NCBI RefSeq assembly: GCF_000287675.1
Contig: NZ_ALJL01000016.1
Location: 124,001 to 188,000, forward strand
Reading direction: 5' to 3'
DNA: 64,000 bases
DNA from: Lachnoanaerobaculum sp. ICM7
GTDB taxonomy: Bacteria; Bacillota; Clostridia; Lachnospirales; Lachnospiraceae
Shown here: piece by piece, positions 52,742 to 59,963 of the stretch
How the letters are laid out: each line of letters opens with the position of its first letter
Position numbering within the stretch: position 1 is the stretch's first letter
Position numbers and translations under genes: made by a program
Notes under the pieces: generated by a model
What the model was told of the DNA's origin: nothing
Seen by the model: only the letters and a program-made list of their open reading frames with translations
The model's database searches: none

Positions 52742-53854
52742 TTATCTTAAACTTTCCACTATATCAATAATTTTGTCATAGCAGGCATCAAAAAATATCT
52801 TATATGCTTCACAAAAATAATTACTGTATAGTCCTGTATCAGGATTTAAATCTCTATTGCGCTGACATCCTCCTCTACATACTCTGTAATATTTGCATTC
52901 CATGCATCCGCTATCCAGCTTAAATGACTTTTCTATAAAGCATATTTCAGATCTTTTTTCGTCTATCTCACTTAAGTTGTTTTCATTAAAATTCCCAAGG
53001 CGATATTCGTCCATTGCATAGAAATCACATGGATAGACACTTCCGTCAGCTTCCACTACTGTTTGAATTCCACATACTCCATTCTGCTCACAGGATTCCG
53101 CCATATACCCTCCGGCAAGATTTATATAATTTATAAACTGCCTGTTATAGGGATCTTTTCCATTTTTATAATCTTTATACCACAGATCAAATAATTCAAT
53201 TAAAAACTTTCCATAAACTTTTGGTGTTAAGGAATAAGGCTCAGCCCCACGCACTTCATTTATCGGGTCAAGACAGGCTATGTATTGTTGGTATTTCCAT
53301 CCCTGTTTATTATAAAACCTGTAGATATCTGAAATATTCTTTGCAACCTTAGATGTAACTACAGTGAGAATATTATAATCCACCTTATGCTTATCAAGTA
53401 GTTTCGCCGAATTTATTATTCTGTCAAAAGTATCGTCTCCTGTTTTTGTATGTCTACAAGAATCGTGTATTTCTCTTGTACCGTCTACCGATAATCCTAT
53501 TAAAAAATTGTTTTCTTTAAAAAAAGAACACCATTCATCTGTAAGTGCAAAACCGTTTGTCTGAAGGGCATTAGTTACTTCTATATTATTTTTATTGTAC
53601 TGTTTTTGGTATGCCAATGCTTTTTTGAAAAAATCAATGCCACATAAGGTCGGCTCACCTCCCTGGAAAGCATAATGTATACTGCCCTCCGCCCTAAGCA
53701 TTGTTTTTCTGATTGTATTTTTCAAAGTCTTTTCAGACATAAATCCATAGGAATGTTGCAAACGCTTACTTGCCTCATCACAGTAAAAACAATACTCACA
53801 GTACATATTGCATAGACCTGATGCAGGCTTAATCAAAACAGTTATTGGGGGCAT
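52742..53854 (-). CDS. Anaerobic sulfatase-maturating enzyme (radical SAM/SPASM)
   Basis: 370 residues. Radical SAM cluster CNMYCEYC (C15, C19, C22), GGEPTL SAM-binding motif, and C-terminal SPASM cysteines (CGIQTVVEADGSVYPCDFY, CMECKYYRVCRGGC). The N-terminus MPPITVLIKPASGLC and YRLGNFNENN are typical of anSME. It oxidises the active-site Cys of the sulfatase at 46674-48077 to formylglycine without oxygen. It lies upstream of the LacI regulator with its own terminator, so it is a separate unit of the same pathway. Confidence 0.94.
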   Translation of the reverse strand: MPPITVLIKPASGLCNMYCEYCFYCDEASKRLQHSYGFMSEKTLKNTIRKTMLRAEGSIHYAFQGGEPTLCGIDFFKKALAYQKQYNKNNIEVTNALQTNGFALTDEWCSFFKENNFLIGLSVDGTREIHDSCRHTKTGDDTFDRIINSAKLLDKHKVDYNILTVVTSKVAKNISDIYRFYNKQGWKYQQYIACLDPINEVRGAEPYSLTPKVYGKFLIELFDLWYKDYKNGKDPYNRQFINYINLAGGYMAESCEQNGVCGIQTVVEADGSVYPCDFYAMDEYRLGNFNENNLSEIDEKRSEICFIEKSFKLDSGCMECKYYRVCRGGCQRNRDLNPDTGLYSNYFCEAYKIFFDACYDKIIDIVESLR

Positions 53855-53892
53855 GTAGTCTCCTTTTTTGTTGGTGTAAATTATAGGTCAAA

Positions 53893-54033
53893 TTATTTTG
53901 CAAGTAAGATATCGACTTCATCTACAGAATACACTCTTTCTGCTTTTATAGAAGCATATCCTTTATTCAGTTGAGTATCGAGTTGCTCTCCAGTCATTGT
54001 AGCAACAGATAACAGTATAGATTTATCTGTCAT
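53893..54033 (-). CDS. 46-residue protein, antitoxin C-terminus-like
   Basis: ATG at 54033 with GGAGGT at 6-nt spacing; MTDKSILLSVATMTGEQLDT then QLNKGYASIKAERVYSVDEV. The KGYASIKAERV...DEVD pattern resembles the C-terminal toxin-wrapping part of RelB/DinJ-type antitoxins, but the DNA-binding N-terminus is missing. It sits between the histidine phosphatase and the maturase genes on the same strand. A short peptide before a radical SAM enzyme could suggest a RiPP, but the enzyme is a clear sulfatase maturase. Confidence 0.55.
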   Translation of the reverse strand: MTDKSILLSVATMTGEQLDTQLNKGYASIKAERVYSVDEVDILLAK

Positions 54034-54071
54034 AGTAGCACCTCCATTTTCTCATAAAACTATTGTATTAA

Positions 54072-54608
54072 TTATTTCTCTACCACAACATAACTTCCGC
54101 CTTTATAATGTACCTTTGACTTATCATACCTAAAACCCTCATCCTTAAAGGCATTCAATAGAGTATGCATAAAAAATCCATGTGTTATGACTATAGCATC
54201 TTCCCCATCCCTACAAAGTATATTTACAAAACTTTTTGCACGTTTTTTAGTATTAAATCTGCCTTCAATCTGTCTTTCAATATTAAAAAACCACTGAAGC
54301 CGTCCTGCAAAATTACAAAACCACAATGGCAATCTAATCTTTGAATCAAAAGCAGACCTTAAAGGTACCTCATCTATCAATCCTGTTTGTCTAAGGTGGG
54401 TTTGTCCGAATATACTTATAGCAGTCTCTCTACTTCTTGATAATGTACTTATATAAATATTTTGATGATTAAAATGCGGGAAATTTTGCTCAGTGTGTTC
54501 GACAAAAGCCCTATCGTATTCTTTACAAGCATTATCAAATTCGTCTGAGGTATACCATTTTTTCCATATATATTCTACTTTTGAATGTCGCATAATAATT
54601 ACTTTCAT
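54072..54608 (-). CDS. Histidine phosphatase (phosphoglycerate mutase-like) protein
   Basis: 178 residues: MKVIIMRHSKVEY (catalytic His in RHS, where RHG is usual), STLSRSRET with the conserved Arg, and ITHGFFMHTL with the second His. Fold and length fit the branch-1 histidine phosphatase family. Substrate unknown. It is followed after 38 nt by the 46-residue gene. Confidence 0.8.
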   Translation of the reverse strand: MKVIIMRHSKVEYIWKKWYTSDEFDNACKEYDRAFVEHTEQNFPHFNHQNIYISTLSRSRETAISIFGQTHLRQTGLIDEVPLRSAFDSKIRLPLWFCNFAGRLQWFFNIERQIEGRFNTKKRAKSFVNILCRDGEDAIVITHGFFMHTLLNAFKDEGFRYDKSKVHYKGGSYVVVEK

Positions 54609-54650
54609 GATACCTCCCGAATAAGTTATAGCAATTTCGACCGCTCTACA

Positions 54651-54679
54651 TTGTTTTTATGATAAAATTATGATAAAAC
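54651..54679 (+). promoter_or_regulatory. Candidate promoter of the 61-residue antitoxin-like gene
   Basis: TTGTTT (54651-54656), 17-nt spacer, TAAAAC (54674-54679), then AAAGGAGGT before the ATG. Confidence 0.5.
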
Positions 54680-54703
54680 AACGATATAAAAGGAGGTGGC
54701 ATT

Positions 54704-54889
54704 ATGATTAATATTCGCCCAGTGTCCGATCTCAAAAATAATATCAAACAATACTCTGCAATCATAAACTACATCGAGCATAAACTTGATGAAGCAGATG
54801 AGGTCGCAGAGAATTCCGACGTCCGTTATTCTGCTTCGAAGGTCTTTGGAAAAGTAAGGAGCAGGATAAATGCGCGTAAAAAAGAATAA
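54704..54889 (+). CDS. 61-residue Phd/YefM-like antitoxin, internally deleted form
   Basis: The N-terminus MINIRPVSDLKNNIKQY matches the DNA-binding start of Phd/YefM antitoxins, and the C-terminus LDEADEVAENSDVRYSASKVFGKVRSRI matches their toxin-binding tail, but the ~25-residue middle is missing. The very strong RBS (AAAGGAGGT) suggests that it is expressed. No toxin gene is next to it. It converges with another Phd-like gene at 54911. Confidence 0.6.
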   Translation: MINIRPVSDLKNNIKQYSAIINYIEHKLDEADEVAENSDVRYSASKVFGKVRSRINARKKE

Positions 54890-54910
54890 CCTGTTTTTTG
54901 GAGAGAGTAA

Positions 54911-55153
54911 TCATTTGGCAAGCACCTCATACGCCTCGCGGTTCTTTTCAATGAGGCGCTTTGACAGCGCAAGAATATCTTCATCTGATACAAACTGTTC
55001 TCTCAGTACCTGATTATACTCAATCAAAAGGTATCGCGGAGAATTGTTTTTAAGAATCACTACTGAACCTTTCTCATCGACCATACGAGCTATACAGGAA
55101 AAGTTCCGGTTTGCTTCCATGATGGAAACCGAATTCTCAGTATTCACGTTCAT
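54911..55153 (-). CDS. Phd/YefM-type antitoxin, no toxin partner visible
   Basis: 80 residues with the Phd N-terminal fold (SVSIMEANRNFSCIARMVDE, VVILKNNSPRYLLIEYNQ) and a helical C-terminus. RBS AGGAGGTTCTATTA. The toxin is usually encoded directly downstream; here 54889-54910 is followed by the opposing 61-residue gene, so this antitoxin is an orphan or has lost its partner. It may act on a toxin encoded elsewhere. Confidence 0.72.
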   Translation of the reverse strand: MNVNTENSVSIMEANRNFSCIARMVDEKGSVVILKNNSPRYLLIEYNQVLREQFVSDEDILALSKRLIEKNREAYEVLAK

Positions 55154-55289
55154 TAATAGAACCTCCTGTCTATTTTATAATTTTATTAGGCGTTTGCGAA
55201 ACGCCAAAAGCCTTATAAATACGACACTTTTTTGTTACTGAATATAAAAATCTCCTCTAGACTTGTGATATAATGGAGTTGCAACAAAC

Positions 55290-56432
55290 ATAAATCACAT
55301 CCCTAAAGAAGACATTACTATAATATCACAAAAACAACTCTCTTTGGCAGATATTTTTGAAGATTGTAAAGATATTTTTGAATCTGACAAACCTCATTTT
55401 CTTACCCTGCTCGAAAATCACATTGACCTTGATGAAATTATTCCGTTTTCTTTTTACAATCATTATTATGCAGCCACAGGTAGAAATCGAAAATATCCTT
55501 TGACTGCTATGCTTTGAGCTTTAATCATTCAACGCCTGTTTTCTATTCCTACTGATTCTCTTTTACCGGTCTTCCGTCATTATTCCAGACATCTTAGAGA
55601 ATTCTGCAGCTTTACCAAAGTTCCTGATGCCTCTAAAATAACTCGTTTTAAGCAGGATTTTTTATTGTACTTACAATCTGTTTTTGATAAGCTTGTTGAT
55701 ATAACTGAACCGATATGTCAAGCTATTGATAGCAACCTTGCTTCTATTCTTTTGTTTGACACTTCTGGTGTTGAAGCTTATGTAACCGAAAATAATCCTA
55801 AATATGCCAATCGCATTATCAAGCAGCTTAAATCCTATGCAAAATCTATGAATTTTGATAGTTCTTATGACCCTTATAAGGTAGCATACGCTTCTATGCC
55901 CACATCAGCTTCATCAAACCATGAGGTTAAACAGCAGTACATTAACAGACATTTCTGCTACGCTTACAAGTTCGGTATTATTACCAATGGACTTGGAATT
56001 GTTCGTTCCATTTATTTCTATGATAAGGATTATCTTGCTTACCATCCTGACATTGTAGTTGAAAAGAAAGCAAAGTCTCCGGATAAAGACAAATCGCTTG
56101 CTGATTCCAAAGCTTTACTTCCTACCTTAAAGGATTTTAAAACAAGGCATCCAGGTATTAAACCATATATATTCCTTGGTGATGCAGCCTTTGATACCAT
56201 TGAGATTTACAAATCACTTTTTTAAGATTTAAATTTCCAAAAAGTATTTATTTCTTTAAAAGTTAAGCTCTCAATGGATAATATTAAATATACATTCAAT
56301 GAAAATGGTATTCATTGTCGCCCTCCTGATTCTTCACTTCCGATGAAACGTGAAGGAAGTAAATCCCATTTAAGGAGCAAGCTGTCTACAATAAAGTTTG
56401 TTTCTCCAAAAATGAAATGGGAATACAACTGA
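55290..56432 (+). pseudogene. Decayed DDE transposase (DUF772-type, IS1182-like)
   Basis: One reading frame of 380 codons with an N-terminal DUF772 domain (FYNHYYAATGRNRKYPLTAM, SRHLREFCSFTKVPDASKIT), then a DDE domain (LLFDTSGVEAYVTENNPKY, YIFLGDAAFDTIEIY). It has three in-frame stops and no frameshift: TGA 55515-55517 (expected Trp), TAA 56223-56225 and TGA 56430-56432. The start is ATA where an ATG is expected, and the 3' third after DSSLPMKREGSKSHLR is cut off. An extended -10 (TGATATAAT) lies upstream. No terminal inverted repeats found. Inactive. Confidence 0.85.
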
Positions 56433-56656
56433 CAAGACAAGTCCAAATTGATATTTATTTCCGATATTTTTTGACAAAATATTGCAAATATAAAAGGGGT
56501 TTTCCTTATCATGATCCGTTCTACTTTTCACTGTTGTTTTTTCTTACTAATTATTCCTTCACTCTGTTCTTTCCATACAGATATTATTTATATTCAAAAA
56601 GGCCAAAATATATTGATAGATAAATGGCCTTTTCTTTGTTATTTATATTTTCTCAT

Positions 56657-56821
56657 TCATCCAAGAAAAACGTTACATACTGACAAAACAGCAGAAATTA
56701 TAGCTAGTATTTTGATTATTTGTCGTTCATTATCTTTCATAAGCTGATTTTTGTACACATTAGGTAACCACATAAATACTACCGTTATAAGCCATGATAC
56801 ACTTACTATTATTCTCAACAT
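56657..56821 (-). CDS. 54-residue two-span membrane protein next to the secreted protein
   Basis: MLRIIVSVSWLITVVFMWLP, a short polar loop (NVYKNQLMKDNERQ), then a second span (IIKILAIISAVLSVCNVFLG). AGGG with 5-nt spacing precedes the ATG, 13 nt after the stop of the secreted-protein gene. Small two-span proteins in this position often give immunity to a secreted peptide; that is inference. The remaining 56433-56656 holds only transposase debris. Confidence 0.6.
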   Translation of the reverse strand: MLRIIVSVSWLITVVFMWLPNVYKNQLMKDNERQIIKILAIISAVLSVCNVFLG

Positions 56822-56834
56822 AATATCCCTAACC

Positions 56835-57452
56835 TTACTGTGGTTTTATCCAATAAAAAGTCGCTAATGGTTGTGGTACTAATGTGTATATTCCCCTTAT
56901 AATTACACCTCTCCCCTCATTTTTTAAAGCAATCAACTCTGCAGATACACCTAAAGCTGTTGCTACAATTTTAGAAACAAGCGGTTCAGGTATCCAAGTA
57001 GACAATGCAACTCCAATACCTGTTCCTGCCACTACTTTATTACTTAAATTATTATCTAAATATATCTCAAAAAGGTTAAATGAAAGCCACTTTACTTTGG
57101 TTACACCACTATTTGAACTTCTCATAAACATTGCCGGAGTATTTTCAACAATTGTTATAGTGTCACCATCAGCTAAAACGCTAGCATAAACGCCTCTCTC
57201 TTCCATCTTTTTTTGTACATAATCTACATACTTATCAGTAATCCTAACGCTTCCATCTGAATTTAATTCCAAGTACCCGGAAGTCACCATCTCATAATTT
57301 TCCGGGACAAGATTGTAATTATCGTCACTCGCCACCATTAATTGGTCATTATTATCAGATTTATTCTCCATCGCAAAAGCTGAAAAGCTAAAACTAAATA
57401 GCATAACTAGAACCATCAAAACACTTGTAAAAAATTTAGTCAACTTCTTCAT
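56835..57452 (-). CDS. Secreted protein with hydrophobic Gly-rich C-terminal region, bacteriocin-like
   Basis: 205 residues: signal peptide (residues 1-27, cleavage after AFA), a polar middle, and a C-terminal ~70 residues with amphipathic hydrophobic helices (NKVVAGTGIGVALSTWIPEP, KIVATALGVSAELIALKNEG) and RGVIIRG. That end resembles pore-forming bacteriocin-like or two-helix hairpin peptides of Gram-positives, but no processing motif or family match is certain. Followed by a small two-span membrane protein that may be its immunity partner. RBS GAGGAGG. Confidence 0.65.
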   Translation of the reverse strand: MKKLTKFFTSVLMVLVMLFSFSFSAFAMENKSDNNDQLMVASDDNYNLVPENYEMVTSGYLELNSDGSVRITDKYVDYVQKKMEERGVYASVLADGDTITIVENTPAMFMRSSNSGVTKVKWLSFNLFEIYLDNNLSNKVVAGTGIGVALSTWIPEPLVSKIVATALGVSAELIALKNEGRGVIIRGIYTLVPQPLATFYWIKPQ

Positions 57453-57586
57453 ATTACTCCTCCTCTAATATACTTTTTATAATTCAAATTTAAAAACATT
57501 TCATGTCCTAATAACTCTGAAAATTTTCTCAGTTTTTATACCTCTGAGGATTGTTATAGTTCATAAATTCCACCTCCTTACTTTCT

Positions 57587-57772
57587 TTATAATGGTCTTC
57601 CACTATTGCAAGCGGAACACCTATAACTTTCTTTTCCATCCAAATCAAAAACTTGATACATACAAACTCCTAAAGCATTTGCTATATCGTTTGCAATTTT
57701 TAATGTAGGAATTGTTTTTTCAGTTTCTATTTTACTGACTCGTGATATTCCTATTTTCTTACCTATATCAAA
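57587..57772 (-). pseudogene. Truncated XRE-type helix-turn-helix fragment
   Basis: About 61 codons ending at TAA 57587-57589: DIGKKIGISRVSKIETEKTI, PTLKIANDIANALGVCMYQV, then FDLDGKESYRCSACNSG. This is the C-terminal half of a Cro/C1-type HTH domain with a Cys pair; the first helices and the start are missing, and a run of nine T lies at the break. The 57453-57586 stretch has the RBS/promoter region of the secreted protein. Confidence 0.65.
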
Positions 57773-57788
57773 AAAAAATTTATTCCCC

Positions 57789-59063
57789 TTACTGTAAACT
57801 TTCTACTATTACAGAAATTAATGCCAAACATCTCTTATAGAAATATTTATAATGCAATTCCTTGATGATATCTATTTTATTAATTTCATGATGCCTTATT
57901 CGATACGAGTTCCCTGTATCCGTCAATAATTTAAATTCATTATCAAACATTTTTTTGATATGTTCATTCCCGTAACTTATATCATTAATGATTTTTTCTG
58001 CTGATTTTTTCTTATCCAAAGTAGAATAATAAGTCTTAATTCTCTCAAACGCATCCCAGATTTTTTCAACAGCATAGGAGTACTCGCCTTTATTGTATAA
58101 ATCTTCGGCTATCCTTATTAACTCTTCAATACCAGCTTCATTAATATTTGTTGAATCATCGAGTCCGATTGCTTTATTGCTTGTAGAATGTACTTCTCCA
58201 TTTCTGAGCTCTACATTGATATTATTTAATTTAAAAATGGCATTTATCTCATTTCCAAATTGTGAAGATTTTGTAGTGTGCCTATTAAAACTTTCAATAA
58301 CATCAAACACAGTGAATGGTGAAGTACCTTCTTTAAAATCACTAAATTCATTTATTTCTACAAGTTCACTTCCCACATAATGTTTTGGAATATAAAACTT
58401 AGTAATATCCTCTAAAACTAAGTCATTTATTGATTTGTAATAATTAAAATTGGTTTCAGATGTAAACATGAATATTTCGCTATATTCATTCATTACCTTA
58501 AAAAGTTGATATCTCGCTGCATTAGGAAGCTTAATACTGTTTTTTTTGCCAGTTATTAATGCCTTGTTCCTTTCTGAAAAAGGAATATACATACTTGGTT
58601 TCTTAATATATGTTCTCCAGCTAAACACATCTCTTCCTGATAATTTGCTTGTGGCAGCTATCTCATATCCATCTTCTTTGAGTAAAGCATTTATTCTTTC
58701 TAAATATCTTTCCCAAATCCCATTTTCATCTCTTACTTCCGGATGAAATACTTCGCAAATAAAATTAAGTAAAATATAATCTTCACCATCAAACAGTTGA
58801 AATCTTTCGTCTTCAAATATCCAGTTATCTGGATAATCGCCATTATGTATATGCATTGTAATTTCTTTTTCTGCATTATCAACTCTAGAATCTTGGCTTT
58901 CCCAATCTGCTAGGTTATACAGTCTTTTTAAAAAATCTACAATTTCAAAACGACCATAATAAGGATAATATATAGTCTCTGTTGTTAACCAATTATCTTC
59001 TGTTATTCCTTTTTTGAATAAATCAAAAATATCTCGTCTTGTAATACCTGTAATTTTATTCAA
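57789..59063 (-). CDS. AbiJ-like abortive infection protein (HEPN C-terminus)
   Basis: 424 residues. The N-terminal ~160 residues match the AbiJ N-terminal domain pattern: ITGITRRDIFDLF, YYPYYGRFEIVDFLKRLYNL, DYPDNWIFEDERFQLFDGED, FHPEVRDENGIW and SGRDVFSWR. The C-terminal ~110 residues are helical with GNSYRIRHHEINK, an R-x-x-x-H element like that of HEPN ribonucleases. AbiJ-type genes kill or stall phage-infected cells. It starts 17 nt after an XRE regulator and is probably controlled by it. Confidence 0.78.
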   Translation of the reverse strand: MNKITGITRRDIFDLFKKGITEDNWLTTETIYYPYYGRFEIVDFLKRLYNLADWESQDSRVDNAEKEITMHIHNGDYPDNWIFEDERFQLFDGEDYILLNFICEVFHPEVRDENGIWERYLERINALLKEDGYEIAATSKLSGRDVFSWRTYIKKPSMYIPFSERNKALITGKKNSIKLPNAARYQLFKVMNEYSEIFMFTSETNFNYYKSINDLVLEDITKFYIPKHYVGSELVEINEFSDFKEGTSPFTVFDVIESFNRHTTKSSQFGNEINAIFKLNNINVELRNGEVHSTSNKAIGLDDSTNINEAGIEELIRIAEDLYNKGEYSYAVEKIWDAFERIKTYYSTLDKKKSAEKIINDISYGNEHIKKMFDNEFKLLTDTGNSYRIRHHEINKIDIIKELHYKYFYKRCLALISVIVESLQ

Positions 59064-59080
59064 AATATAATCTCCTCATA

Positions 59081-59287
59081 TTAAATTTTTATACATTCCA
59101 CTATTTCTTCAATATCACAATCCAAAGCATTGCAAATTCTAAGCAAAACATCCGTAGTTACATTTTGCCCGTTCTTCATTTTGTAAAATGTACTTTTACT
59201 CACTTTTGCCTTTTCCATCAATTCATTATTTGTCATATCTAAATCAATGAGTTTTTTGAACAATCTTTTATAACTAAAAATCCTCAT
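59081..59287 (-). CDS. XRE-family (YozG-type) transcriptional regulator
   Basis: 68 residues, a single Cro/C1 HTH (YKRLFKKLIDLDMTNNELME, SKSTFYKMKNGQNVTTDVLL, RICNALDCDIEEIVE). It lies immediately upstream of the AbiJ-like gene on the same strand, the usual position of a small repressor for an abortive-infection or toxin gene. Confidence 0.85.
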   Translation of the reverse strand: MRIFSYKRLFKKLIDLDMTNNELMEKAKVSKSTFYKMKNGQNVTTDVLLRICNALDCDIEEIVECIKI

Positions 59288-59323
59288 TCTTATCCTCTGT
59301 TTAAGAAAACTTTATTTATTGTA

Positions 59324-59533
59324 TTATACCATAAAATATACTTTTTTCATAAATATATTCTTCTTAATCGAACTCAAACATGCAGAAAGGAAATATGCAG
59401 AAAAATAGCCGGTGTAGTCAATCATATAATCAAATTCCTCATGCAGTAAATTAAGGCTGTCATTGTACATATAAGCATCATAGAGTTTATCCAATGCACT
59501 AAGGATTACGCACGAAATCAGCGAGTTTCGCAA
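59324..59533 (-). CDS. Uncertain small frame, possibly a remnant
   Basis: A 69-codon open frame beginning with TTG (weak AGGTAA upstream): RNSLISCVILSALDKLYDAY, DSLNLLHEEFDYMIDYTG. Composition is protein-like but I know no family. It may be a decayed gene joined with the fragment at 59553-59663. Confidence 0.25.
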   Translation of the reverse strand: MRNSLISCVILSALDKLYDAYMYNDSLNLLHEEFDYMIDYTGYFSAYFLSACLSSIKKNIFMKKVYFMV

Positions 59534-59552
59534 TTACCTATTGTAGTATTTT

Positions 59553-59663
59553 TTAGCATAACACTTCAAGGATATATAATTGTCTGTATGTCTGCAATGG
59601 ATCTTTTTCATATTCGACTAAGTGGTTCCATATTTCTCGGTAACTACCTTTCCCATAATACAA
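59553..59663 (-). pseudogene. Decayed coding fragment
   Basis: About 36 codons without a start: YYGKGSYREIWNHLVEYEKD, PLQTYRQLYILEVLC, then TAA 59553-59555. It reads like the end of a real protein and is cut by a stop upstream. The rest of 59534-59963 is AT-rich and shows only the terminator near its end. Confidence 0.3.
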
Positions 59664-59906
59664 TTACAAACTGCAATAACCTGCAAAATGTGGTTGTAAT
59701 CACCTACATTTTAGGTCTGCAACTTTCTACATTTTTATTTTACAATAAACATTAATTGACTTCTAAAGTCATATCTCTGATTGTTTTCGACAAACTTTAA
59801 GAGCTTTAGATATTCTGCTTCACTACGCAAACTATCTTGTTTTACAAGCTACAAAATGTTATGAAAATCATTTATTTGCATTTTTACCTTCTTCTTTTCT
59901 CCAAAC

Positions 59907-59938
59907 AAAAAAGGCGGTTAGATTTTACTCTAATCACC
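59907..59938 (-). terminator. Intrinsic terminator of the AlbA_2/ATPase gene
   Basis: Minus-strand GGTGATTAGA pairs with TCTAACCGCC (with G-U), loop GTAAAA, then TTTTTTGTTT; 25 nt after the stop. Confidence 0.85.
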
Positions 59939-59963
59939 TTTTGATTCTATAACCTTGTTTATT

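Noticed and set aside
53893-54033. RiPP precursor for the neighbouring radical SAM enzyme
   Set aside because: The enzyme has all features of an anaerobic sulfatase maturase and the locus encodes a Cys-type sulfatase; the peptide lacks a leader/core layout and looks like an antitoxin tail.
55665-56225. Intact 186-residue gene
   Set aside because: It is only the middle part of the decayed transposase between two in-frame stops.
55230-56500. Terminal inverted repeats and target duplication for the transposase
   Set aside because: None could be found; the 3' end of the element appears deleted, so element boundaries cannot be given.
56511-56747. 78-codon plus-strand frame with a signal-like start
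   Set aside because: It overlaps, antisense, the better supported 54-residue membrane protein and lacks an RBS; its first part is transposase-end debris.
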